Of a stretch of DNA of 64,000 bases, positions 27,823-36,175 are shown piece by piece (position 1 is the stretch's first letter; every line of letters begins with the position of its first letter). The position numbers and the translations under genes were made by a program. This stretch comes from Arenibacter arenosicollis. Its GTDB lineage: Bacteria; Bacteroidota; Bacteroidia; Flavobacteriales; Flavobacteriaceae. The stretch is taken from contig NZ_JACLHY010000002.1 in NCBI RefSeq assembly GCF_014397245.1, positions 186,001-250,000 of the forward strand. The letters are read 5' to 3'. The notes under the pieces were generated by a model. That model saw only the letters and a program-made list of their open reading frames with translations. It searched no databases and had not been told where the DNA came from.

Positions 27823-29337
27823 TTATTTGTTCATCTGAAGCAATTCCTCGATGTAGTCCCTTTTATTGGATAATCTTGGAATTTTATGTTGCCCTCCCAA
27901 CTTGTCTTTGGATTTTAGCCAATCATAGAATAGATTTTGTCTTGCAATATGCACCTTGGGAAGCTTTAAGGTAATATTGTTATAACGCTTGGCCTCATAG
28001 TCTGAGTTCAAGGATTTTAGTGCATTATCAAGAATTTCGGTAAAATATGCCAATTCTTCAGGGGCCGTTCTAAATTCTATGATCCACTCGTGCGCGCCCT
28101 TTTCTTTACCATCCATAAATATAGGTGCCACGGTATAATCCTTTATTTCGGACCCTGTTTTTTTACATATTGTTTTCAATGCCTCTTCCGCATTTTCGAT
28201 AATCAATTCTTCCCCGAATACATTAATATGATGCTTGGTTCTGCCAGTAACCTTGATTCTATATGGGTTGATAGAGGTGAATCTTACCGTATCACCAATC
28301 TTATAACGCCATAGCCCTGCATTGGTCGTAATTATTACCGCATAGTTTTGATCTATCTTCACCTTCCACAATGGAAGTGTAATTTGTTCATCTGTGCCAT
28401 ATGTTTCCATGGGAATAAATTCATAGAAAATACCATAATCCAACATCAGCAAAAGATCGTCCGCATGATTTCTATCCTGAATGGCAAAAAAACCTTCCGA
28501 GGCATTGTAGATTTCATAGTAGTTGAAATTCTTCCTGGGCAATAATTTGGAATATTGGTCCATATACGGATTAAAACTAACCCCTCCATGAAAGTAAACT
28601 TCCAAATTCTCCCAAACCTGAAAAAGGTGATTCTTCCCAGTTTCCTCCAAGACATTATTCAACAGCACCAACATCCATGAGGGCACCCCCGCAAGACTTG
28701 TCACATTCTCCTGAACACTTTCCCTAATAATTGCCTGTAGTTTAGTCTCCCATTCGCTCATAAGCGACACCTTGTTACTTGGTGTACTACTCAATTCCGC
28801 CCAGAATGGCATATTATCTATAAGAATTGCCGAAAGATCACCAAAAATGGTGCCGTTATCCTGATACAATTCCTTACTCCCACCCAACCGTAAACTCTTC
28901 CCGGTAAACAATTGCGAGTTTTCATTGTTGTTCAAATACAGACATAGCAAATCCTTACTGGATTTATAATGGCAATCCTCCAAGGCTTCCGAACTCACCG
29001 GAATAAACTTACTTTTGGCATTGGTAGTACCACTACTCTTTGCAAACCACTTAATGGTGGTTGGCCAAAAAATATTTTGCTCACCTCTTCTTGACCGCTC
29101 TATCAAAGGTTCTACCTCCTCATAACAGACAATAGGCACCCGCTCAATAAAAGTTTCATAATTTTTGATAGATTCGAAATCATACTTTTTTCCTATTTCC
29201 GTATCCTCGGCGAAGGACAACAACTGGTGCAACACCTCATCCTGTACCTCCTCAGGGTACTTTAAAAAAAGTTCTATCTGATGATAACGCTTTTTCAACA
29301 GCCAAGAAGCGATGGAATTGAATAATGTTATTGGCAT
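27823..29337 (-). CDS. GH3 auxin-responsive-promoter family acyl-adenylating enzyme
   Basis: 504 aa. ANL-type features: the P-loop-like KSSGTTNAKSKFIPVS (about residues 98-113), YNASEGFFAIQ and YRIKVTGRTKHHINVFGEEL match the plant GH3 / bacterial GH3 family that adenylates a carboxylate and conjugates it to an amine. The bacterial members have no assigned substrate. Cytoplasmic. The name refers to homology and does not imply a link to auxin here. Confidence 0.85.
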   Translation of the reverse strand: MPITLFNSIASWLLKKRYHQIELFLKYPEEVQDEVLHQLLSFAEDTEIGKKYDFESIKNYETFIERVPIVCYEEVEPLIERSRRGEQNIFWPTTIKWFAKSSGTTNAKSKFIPVSSEALEDCHYKSSKDLLCLYLNNNENSQLFTGKSLRLGGSKELYQDNGTIFGDLSAILIDNMPFWAELSSTPSNKVSLMSEWETKLQAIIRESVQENVTSLAGVPSWMLVLLNNVLEETGKNHLFQVWENLEVYFHGGVSFNPYMDQYSKLLPRKNFNYYEIYNASEGFFAIQDRNHADDLLLMLDYGIFYEFIPMETYGTDEQITLPLWKVKIDQNYAVIITTNAGLWRYKIGDTVRFTSINPYRIKVTGRTKHHINVFGEELIIENAEEALKTICKKTGSEIKDYTVAPIFMDGKEKGAHEWIIEFRTAPEELAYFTEILDNALKSLNSDYEAKRYNNITLKLPKVHIARQNLFYDWLKSKDKLGGQHKIPRLSNKRDYIEELLQMNK

Positions 29338-29481
29338 TTTTAGGTATCTTTATCCCTTATTAGAGCAGGGTTTTGGGTTAAGAACAAGTTTAAAAATTTA
29401 TAAACAGGCCCTAAGTTAAATTAGCTAAAAATAGCTTTAATTGAATTCATATTCAAATAGATTTTACATTAAGCAAAAAAT

Positions 29482-30276
29482 ATGCAGTATCAAGGTGTTT
29501 TAAGAAAAATGGAAACCGAATTGGCAGATCCCATACAATATTACTTAATATTTGAAGGGGACTTTTTAAACCTCAACCAAGTATTGAACAAAGAAATTAA
29601 AATTACTTTTATTAAACACCAATGTCTCAATTGTGGCGAGGATCGTCCCATTTTTAGACAAGGTTTCTGCAGAACATGTTTTTACGAAACTCCGACCGCG
29701 GGGGACTGGATCATGAGGCCCGAATTGAGTACCGCACATTTGGACAAGGAAGATCGTGATTTGGAATACGAAAAAAAGGTGCAGTTACAACCACATATCG
29801 TTTACCTTGCCAATTCCAGCAATATTAAGGTAGGTGTAACACGAAAATCCCAGGTCCCTACCCGATGGATAGACCAAGGCGCCCATGAAGCAATAGAAAT
29901 TGTTGAAGTCCCCAATCGCTACTTGGCCGGAGTTACAGAGGTGGCTTTAAAAGAACACATTGGCGACAAAACAAATTGGAGAAAAATGTTGACCAATGAG
30001 GTTGACGATGAGGATTTAGTGGAATATAGAAATAAATTAAAAAAATATATTCCGGAGGAGGCTGCCCACTATTATATAGAAAGCAATACAGAAACCCATT
30101 TGGAATTTCCAGTGCTACAATATCCGAAAAAAGTAAAAAGCCTTAACTTGGACAAAACACCAATATATTCAGGGGTATTAAAAGGCATTAAAGGTCAGTA
30201 TCTGATTTTTGGGGACAATACAGTCTTTAACGTTAGGGGGAGTGAGGGGTATGTTGTGGGGTTGGAAGTACATTAG
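29482..30276 (+). CDS. DUF2797 family zinc-finger protein
   Basis: 264 aa. A Cys4-type cluster near 54-75 (CLNCGEDRPIFRQGFCRTC) is followed by NSSNIKVGVTRKSQVPTRW, reminiscent of the GIY-YIG-like core of DUF2797, and a C-terminal beta-rich half. The family is widespread in bacteria but uncharacterised. Monocistronic, transcribed from a 144-bp gap divergent to the GH3-family gene. Confidence 0.8.
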   Translation: MQYQGVLRKMETELADPIQYYLIFEGDFLNLNQVLNKEIKITFIKHQCLNCGEDRPIFRQGFCRTCFYETPTAGDWIMRPELSTAHLDKEDRDLEYEKKVQLQPHIVYLANSSNIKVGVTRKSQVPTRWIDQGAHEAIEIVEVPNRYLAGVTEVALKEHIGDKTNWRKMLTNEVDDEDLVEYRNKLKKYIPEEAAHYYIESNTETHLEFPVLQYPKKVKSLNLDKTPIYSGVLKGIKGQYLIFGDNTVFNVRGSEGYVVGLEVH

Positions 30277-30453
30277 ATAATTTAATAAAAGGGCGGCAAG
30301 CGCTGAGCAATTAAACATTAAATTAATGTGCTAATGAATTAATTGCTTATTACCCTTAAATAATAAATAGCATTATGGTTTAAACAAAAAAGCTCGACTC
30401 CCATTGCTCTCCAAACCATGACATCAAATTAATTGTAATAAATCTAAAATATT

Positions 30454-31785
30454 GTGCCAGAAAAAAGCCCTCCAGACATTTCAACAGCCTCCAATGACCA
30501 AAGACCAATTTCTATTTTTTGGTTTAGACGCGATTTAAGAATCGAGGACAATACAGCACTTGCAGAAGCGCTGGACAACAACCTTCCCGTCCTGCCCATT
30601 TTTATCTTTGACAGCCATATTTTAAATGAATTACCAAAAGATGATGCCCGTGTTGGTTTTATCCATCAATCAATTCTAAAAATAAAAGATTCCTTAAAGG
30701 CCCAAGGTTCGGACATATTATGTTTACACGGAGAGCCATATACAGTGTGGTTGGAGTTGATCTCCAAGTTTAATATTACCAATGTTTATACGAATAAGGA
30801 TTATGAACCTTATGCCATAGCCAGGGACAAAGAAATTTCTGAATTACTCAACAAAAAAGGGATTAATTTTTTGAGTTTTAAAGATCAGGTTGTATTCGAG
30901 GAAAATGAAATTTTAAAAAGCAATCAAGAACCATATACTGTTTTTACACCCTACAAAAATAAATGGCTTACTAAATTTCAAGGGGATAACCCCAAACAGC
31001 TAAAGGATTCAAAGCTTAATAATCTTTATCAGGCTAATTACACCACAATGTCTTTGGAAGAAATTGGGTTTAAAAAGTCGGAAATAAAAGTGAAGGACTT
31101 TGATTTATCACAGTTGCATCTCTATGGGGACAAAAGGGATTTTCCCTATGAAGATATTACAAGTTACCTAAGTCCTCATTTAAGATTTGGGACAATAAGC
31201 ATTAGACAGATAATTTCCAGAATTGATAAAAGCAATGCCGTATTTTTAAGTGAATTAATTTGGCGCGAATTCTTTATGCAAATACTATTTCATTTTCCCA
31301 AGGTAATCACTGAAAATTTTAGGTCTAAATACGATAATATTAAGTGGAGAAACAACAAGGAAGAGTTCTCACTATGGTGCCAAGGCAAAACAGGTTATCC
31401 TATGGTGGATGCCGGAATGAGGCAACTTAATACAACTGGTTTTATGCATAACCGGGTAAGGATGGTTACAGCGGGCTTTCTATGCAAACATTTACTAATC
31501 GATTGGCGTTGGGGAGAGAGTTATTTTGCCGAAAAATTGTTGGATTATGAATTATCGTCCAACAATGGTAACTGGCAATGGGCAGCAGGGACTGGCTGCG
31601 ATGCAGCTCCTTATTTTAGAATTTTCAACCCCTTATCCCAACAAAAAAAGTTTGACAAGGATTACAAATATATAAAAAAGTGGATTCCTGAGTTTGACTC
31701 CCTTGAATATCCCGAACCCATAGTGGAACATAAATTTGCTAGGGAAAGAGCTTTAGCCGCTTATAAAAGCGGAATTGAGGGGTAA
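30454..31785 (+). CDS. phr: Class I deoxyribodipyrimidine photolyase
   Basis: 443 aa, starting at a GTG; no ATG precedes the conserved IFWFRRDLRIEDN. N-terminal antenna-binding domain to about residue 160, then the FAD domain with the class I core NWQWAAGTGCDAAPYFRIFNP and RMVTAGFLCKHLLIDWRWGE. It repairs pyrimidine dimers with blue light; a cryptochrome-type role is less likely because the repair core is intact. It stands beside the carotenoid genes and a B12-type photoreceptor regulator, so a light-stress link is plausible, but no TTAGACA box is found upstream. Confidence 0.9.
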   Translation: MPEKSPPDISTASNDQRPISIFWFRRDLRIEDNTALAEALDNNLPVLPIFIFDSHILNELPKDDARVGFIHQSILKIKDSLKAQGSDILCLHGEPYTVWLELISKFNITNVYTNKDYEPYAIARDKEISELLNKKGINFLSFKDQVVFEENEILKSNQEPYTVFTPYKNKWLTKFQGDNPKQLKDSKLNNLYQANYTTMSLEEIGFKKSEIKVKDFDLSQLHLYGDKRDFPYEDITSYLSPHLRFGTISIRQIISRIDKSNAVFLSELIWREFFMQILFHFPKVITENFRSKYDNIKWRNNKEEFSLWCQGKTGYPMVDAGMRQLNTTGFMHNRVRMVTAGFLCKHLLIDWRWGESYFAEKLLDYELSSNNGNWQWAAGTGCDAAPYFRIFNPLSQQKKFDKDYKYIKKWIPEFDSLEYPEPIVEHKFARERALAAYKSGIEG

Positions 31786-31952
31786 TAGCGAATATAATAT
31801 TGTGATGTTCCACATATATAAACAATAGGAAGAATGCCTTGAGGGATTATTTATCCTGATATGGGGTTGCATGGCGTTACCTAGACCAATTCGGATAGAA
31901 ATCGAATTAGAAGTTATTTTATCAACCTAATTTGGAAAAACTTTCTTCAGTT

Positions 31953-32399
31953 TTACCTAAAGTATTTTTTGGGGACCAATAACATCCCAAAACATTCCCC
32001 ATCTTCCTTACCCATGTTCTTATGATGAATTTTATGGGCTTTCCTCAAAGCCAGTAGATATTTATTTTTGACATTATTAAACCACTTAAACCTTTGGTGA
32101 ATCAGCACATCATGAACTAAAAAATAGGCCATGCCGTAAAGAAGGACCCCCAAGCCAATAAAAAACAAATAGTTAAGTGTTGGGGAAACTCCAAAATAAA
32201 AAAGCGCAATACTGGGAATGGCAAAAATCACAAAAAATGTATCGTTTTTTTCAAATATGTGCGGGTATTTGGGCTCGTGGTGATCTGCATGTAAAGTCCA
32301 TAAGAAGCCATGCATTACAAATTTGTGGGTACACCAGGTAACTACTTCCATAAAAAGAAAAGTCACCAATGTAATAAGCAAGTATATTATAGCTACCAT
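31953..32399 (-). CDS. crtZ: Beta-carotene hydroxylase CrtZ
   Basis: 148 aa membrane protein with the eight-His di-iron set of the fatty-acid-hydroxylase/CrtZ family: HKFVMH, HADHHEP, HDVLIHQR and HKIHHK. It hydroxylates beta-carotene to zeaxanthin, the main flavobacterial pigment. It follows crtB at a distance of about 93 bp on the same strand and probably belongs to the fasciclin-crtB-crtZ transcript. Confidence 0.92.
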   Translation of the reverse strand: MVAIIYLLITLVTFLFMEVVTWCTHKFVMHGFLWTLHADHHEPKYPHIFEKNDTFFVIFAIPSIALFYFGVSPTLNYLFFIGLGVLLYGMAYFLVHDVLIHQRFKWFNNVKNKYLLALRKAHKIHHKNMGKEDGECFGMLLVPKKYFR

Positions 32400-32492
32400 C
32401 TACTTCTATTAATCTAATTCATGTTTTTAATAAGGGCCTTATCGTTATGGGTATTGGAGTAGTACCATTACTTGGAAATTTCGAAATAATCA

Positions 32493-33329
32493 CTAAATAG
32501 CGTTTAACTTATACCTCAGGTAGCCCTTTGCCAATATTACCATTTTCATAGGATTGGAAATATGTATTCTATCTGTCAGTATTTTTTCGGATTTGGTATT
32601 TTTAAGTTTTCTCAAGAGATTTGAATAATACTTATAGGCAATATAGACCCCGAGTCTGCTTTCAATCGGCAATTGAACCAGTCCTTGATAGGCCTTTTCA
32701 AAGTCTTGCTCAATATCCGCAATGATTTCCTGTTTCACTTCATCGGTCAATTCCTTTTGATGTACATTGGGAAAGTAGGACCTGCCCAAACTTTCAAGAT
32801 CTTCTTTAATATCCCTCAAAAAATTAACCTTTTGAAATGCTGACCCAAGATATTTGGCTGACGATTGAAGGGAATTGAACTTTTCATTATCATTATCCAC
32901 AAACACCCTTAAACACATAAGACCAACAACATCGGCCGATCCATAAATATAATTTTCATAAGCTTCTTTTGTGGTGTATTCACATACCTCCAAGTCATAT
33001 TGCATCCTCTCTAAAAAAACATCGGCATATTCATAAAGTTCAAATTTATGTACCACGGCCTGAAAAGAATTGATAATTGGATTTAGGCTAATTTTTCTTT
33101 TCAAGGACAGTTTATATTCCTGGATAAATTCGGTCAGCAATTCCTCTTGATCGTAGTCGTGAAATGAATCCACGATCTCATCGGCATATCTTACAAAACC
33201 ATAAATGGCGTAGATTGCAGGTCTTATTTTGGGCGCGAATAATCTAATGCCCAAAGAAAATGAAGTACTATAGGTACGGGTAACCAATTTACTGCACCTT
33301 AAACTAGAAGAATCGAAGAGCGCTTTCAA
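32493..33329 (-). CDS. crtB: Phytoene synthase CrtB
   Basis: 278 aa. Two aspartate-rich substrate motifs are present: DEIVD (50-54) and DIKED in NFLRDIKED. It condenses two geranylgeranyl diphosphates to phytoene. crtI (phytoene desaturase), usually directly before crtB in Flavobacteriia, is not present in this window; its place upstream is taken by the fasciclin gene. The pathway must be completed by genes elsewhere. Confidence 0.93.
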   Translation of the reverse strand: MKALFDSSSLRCSKLVTRTYSTSFSLGIRLFAPKIRPAIYAIYGFVRYADEIVDSFHDYDQEELLTEFIQEYKLSLKRKISLNPIINSFQAVVHKFELYEYADVFLERMQYDLEVCEYTTKEAYENYIYGSADVVGLMCLRVFVDNDNEKFNSLQSSAKYLGSAFQKVNFLRDIKEDLESLGRSYFPNVHQKELTDEVKQEIIADIEQDFEKAYQGLVQLPIESRLGVYIAYKYYSNLLRKLKNTKSEKILTDRIHISNPMKMVILAKGYLRYKLNAI

Positions 33330-33445
33330 AATATAAGATATTTAATGTTTAAATAATATTAATAAGGTGAATTATTAAAAGAAACCGACGACCATTGAAT
33401 GGCCGTCAGTTTCGGTAACCAAACTAAAGCATACTAACCCTAATC

Positions 33446-34981
33446 TTAATGCAATAGGGCATCTATTGCTTCTTGTGGCAATAATACTTTGTCAATCACA
33501 TGTACCACCCCGTTACTGGCAGCAATATCGGCCGGAGCCACGGCTGCGTCCACATCGGTTTTATCCTGTATAAAGACTCCTCCGGTCAAACTTACCGTTA
33601 CGGATTCTCCCTGGGCGGTCTCTATCATTTGATCATTGGACAGATCTCCAGAAAAGGCTGCCGTTCCAGCGACTACGTGATATTTTAAGATCTGTGCCAA
33701 CAATGCTTTTTCCTCAGTAGTGTCAAAGTCGGCCAAACTGTTGTAGTCATCGCCCAATGCTTCCAAAAGGGCAGCAAAGGCGGTATCGGTGGGTGCGAAC
33801 ACTGTAAATGGACCATCGGTCTGCAACAGGTCTACCAAACCGGCATCGGCCTGCACCAATCCTCCTACCAATAGAGATAAAAATTCGGTATCCATTGCCA
33901 ATTCAACAATATTTGGTGTTGATGACATTAAAGCATCCAATGCTTCCTGTGGCAATAACACTTTATCAATCACATGTACCACCCCGTTACTGGCAGCGAT
34001 ATCGGCCGGTGCCACGGCCGCGTCCACATCGGTTTTATCCTGTATAAAGACTCCTCCGGTCAAACTTACCGTTACAGATTCTCCCTGGGCGGTCTCTATC
34101 ATTTGTTCATTGGACAGATCCCCAGAAAAGGCTGCCGTTCCTGCGACTACGTGATATTTTAAGATCTGTGCCAACAATGCTTTTTCCTCAGTAGTGTCAA
34201 AATCGGCCAAACTATTGTAGTCGTCACCCAATGCTTCCAATAGAGCAACAAAGGCGGTATCGGTGGGTGCGAACACTGTAAAAGGACCGTCTGTCTGCAA
34301 CATGTCTACCAAACCGGCATCGGCCTGTACCAAGGCTCCTACCAATAGAGATAAAAATTCGGTATCCATTGCCAATTCTACAATGTTAGGCATTGGTTCA
34401 GGCGTTAAGGCGTCCAAAACTGCTTGAGGAACCAATACTTTGTCTATTACATGGACTATACCATTGGAAGCCATGACATCTGCAGGCCCTACTTTTGCAT
34501 CCGTATCGGTTGGATCCTGTACGTAAACATCTCCGTCTATTCTAACCGTGATTTTTTCTCCTTGTAGGGTGGTAAATTCTTGACCATTGGTAAGCGAACT
34601 AGAAGTAGCCGCCGCTCCTACCACTACATGATATTTCAATATCATAGCAAGAAGTTCCCGTTCTTCCGGTGTATCAAAGTCGCTTAAGCTATCAAATCCA
34701 TCCAAACTTGCCAAGAGCGCAGTAAAGGCTCCATTGGTAGGCGCAAAAACGGTAAAAGGTCCATTACCATTCAATGCTCCTATCAAATCTGAATCAGCGT
34801 TTTCATCCGCCTTTGCCAAAGCAGCAACAAGGCTACTTAAAATGTCCGTGTCCTGAGCCGTTTCCACAATGGTGGTCAAAGTGGGCTCATCAATTATGTT
34901 ATTGTCATCATCATTACTACATGATACAACCAGTAACAGAGAACTGAATAATGCTAAAAAGTAAATGCTAATTTTTGTCAT
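33446..34981 (-). CDS. Fasciclin lipoprotein with three FAS1 domains
   Basis: 511 aa. Lipobox LVVSC (C21) followed by SNDDDNN, the acidic surface-export pattern seen in Bacteroidota lipoproteins. Three FAS1 domains follow at about 35-190, 199-355 and 357-511, each with the H-box-like YHVV and (V/I)VHVIDKVL. Domains 2 and 3 are near-identical and match a 474-bp DNA repeat, whereas domain 1 is diverged. FAS1 proteins are surface adhesins. First gene downstream of the promoter at 35010-35039 and upstream of crtB, so it may be co-regulated with pigment synthesis. Confidence 0.88.
   Translation of the reverse strand: MTKISIYFLALFSSLLLVVSCSNDDDNNIIDEPTLTTIVETAQDTDILSSLVAALAKADENADSDLIGALNGNGPFTVFAPTNGAFTALLASLDGFDSLSDFDTPEERELLAMILKYHVVVGAAATSSSLTNGQEFTTLQGEKITVRIDGDVYVQDPTDTDAKVGPADVMASNGIVHVIDKVLVPQAVLDALTPEPMPNIVELAMDTEFLSLLVGALVQADAGLVDMLQTDGPFTVFAPTDTAFVALLEALGDDYNSLADFDTTEEKALLAQILKYHVVAGTAAFSGDLSNEQMIETAQGESVTVSLTGGVFIQDKTDVDAAVAPADIAASNGVVHVIDKVLLPQEALDALMSSTPNIVELAMDTEFLSLLVGGLVQADAGLVDLLQTDGPFTVFAPTDTAFAALLEALGDDYNSLADFDTTEEKALLAQILKYHVVAGTAAFSGDLSNDQMIETAQGESVTVSLTGGVFIQDKTDVDAAVAPADIAASNGVVHVIDKVLLPQEAIDALLH
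33468..34389. repeat. 474-bp tandem duplication inside the fasciclin gene
   Basis: The blocks 33468-33915 and 33942-34389 are near-identical at a 474-bp (158-codon) period, covering FAS1 domains 2 and 3. The few differences are mostly synonymous-looking. A recent in-gene duplication that can expand or contract by recombination. Confidence 0.9.
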
Positions 34982-35127
34982 GTCTAATTATTTTAGGGTT
35001 ATACTTAGACAAATATAGTCTTTATTTTCTTTTGTACAACTTTCTTAAACACAAACTTAGACACTTTAACTAAATGCCCCTCTGATTTATAATATTTGTT
35101 TAACTTTACACTATAATTTATTAGACA
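34981..35127. promoter_or_regulatory. TTAGACA boxes, candidate CarH-type operator
   Basis: Four copies of the 7-mer TTAGACA lie in about 150 bp between the divergent fasciclin and regulator genes: 34981-34987 (inverted), 35004-35010, 35057-35063 and 35121-35127. Related TTGTACA (35032-35038) and TTAAACA (35045-35051) fall between them at 12-13 bp spacing. The first two copies form an inverted repeat that spans the predicted transcription start; the last lies 6 nt before the regulator's ATG. Likely operator for the divergent MerR/B12 regulator; not shown experimentally. Confidence 0.55.
35010..35039 (-). promoter_or_regulatory. Promoter of the fasciclin-crtB-crtZ genes
   Basis: On the minus strand TTG (35037-35039), N19, TATATTTG (35010-35017) match the Bacteroidota primary-sigma consensus exactly. 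The predicted start falls about 20 nt before the fasciclin ATG, inside an inverted pair of TTAGACA boxes. Confidence 0.7.
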
Positions 35128-35132
35128 ATACT

Positions 35133-36020
35133 ATGAGCAGGTATTCCATGGCACAAATCGTTTCCTTAACAGGAATTAATTCACATACCTTGAGAAAATG
35201 GGAAAGTAGATATGATTTTTTAGTTCCGGAAAGAACTGAAACCAATATTCGATTTTATACGGACAGTCAATTAAAGAAGTTATTAAACATAAGTATCTTA
35301 AGAAGTCAAGGAGTTCGATTATCGGCAATAGGAAAGATGTCCGACGAAGAAATTCACAAAAAAGTTGCAGAATCTTTAATCAACTCAAGCCAAGAGGATG
35401 AAGTAAAGGCCTTGGTATTAAGCATGATTAATTTGGATGAACAGGAATTTGACAATATAATTAAATCCCAAATTATTAAAAATGGCATATTGACCACCTT
35501 TACCGAGGTAATTTATCCATTTCTACATAAAGTTGGAGTTCTTTGGGGTATAAATAAGATTATGCCGGCACAGGAGCATTTTGTTTCAAATTTAATCCGT
35601 CAAAAAATATGTTCTGCAATAGATTTATTGCCGATCGCTCCGGACAACGCACCAAAGATAATCTTGTTCCTTGCCGAAGGGGAAAACCATGAAATAGGAT
35701 TATTATTAGCTTCCTTTATTGCAAAAAAACTGGGTTGGAGGGTTTTTTACCTCGGACAAAATGTACCATATGACAACGTAAAGACCATGGCAGAGCTGGT
35801 AAAGCCCAATTATCTATTAACCTTTTTTATTACCACAACCCCTTCAGTGGTTGAAGAAAAGCTTCATAGATTATCATCGGAGACCAAAACCCCCCTTTTA
35901 TTCTCTGGAAGTCCAATTAATCTTGAAAGAGAAAACAATGACAAAATGGTAACCTACCTGAAAAGTCCAAAGGATTTAATTACAGTTTTGGAAGAGGTTT
36001 TGTCATCAACTCAGGATTAA
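35133..36020 (+). CDS. CarH/LitR-like MerR regulator with B12-binding domain
   Basis: 295 aa. MerR-type winged helix at 1-70 (TLRKWESRYDFLVPER), helical B12-binding-2 cap at about 85-165 and Rossmann cobalamin-binding domain at about 172-290. The cap has W138-x9-E148-H149, the adenosylcobalamin signature of CarH, and the base-off ligand motif is E184-x-H186-x-x-G189. The residue after W138, a His in Thermus CarH that becomes the light-state ligand, is Gly here. CarH proteins repress carotenoid genes in the dark and release DNA when light breaks AdoCbl. Divergent from the carotenoid-linked operon, with repeated boxes between, so autoregulated control of that operon is likely. Confidence 0.85.
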   Translation: MSRYSMAQIVSLTGINSHTLRKWESRYDFLVPERTETNIRFYTDSQLKKLLNISILRSQGVRLSAIGKMSDEEIHKKVAESLINSSQEDEVKALVLSMINLDEQEFDNIIKSQIIKNGILTTFTEVIYPFLHKVGVLWGINKIMPAQEHFVSNLIRQKICSAIDLLPIAPDNAPKIILFLAEGENHEIGLLLASFIAKKLGWRVFYLGQNVPYDNVKTMAELVKPNYLLTFFITTTPSVVEEKLHRLSSETKTPLLFSGSPINLERENNDKMVTYLKSPKDLITVLEEVLSSTQD

Positions 36021-36074
36021 AACACCACCACTGAGCGATCTTAACATTGGAGCAACTATTATGACTAAATATTA

Positions 36075-36115
36075 AATAGGTGCATTCCAATCCTCCATAT
36101 TGGTATGCACCTATT
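36075..36115. terminator. Hairpin between convergent regulator and AsmA genes
   Basis: A 16-bp stem with one mismatch (AATAGGTGCATTCCAA / TTGGTATGCACCTATT) and 9-nt loop between convergent genes; flanks are A/T-rich but T tails are weak. Probable bidirectional terminator. Confidence 0.55.
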
Positions 36116-36175
36116 AATTTACACCCTTAAACAATTAAAATATTGCATTTAGGATTTAAATCATCCAGTATTTGA

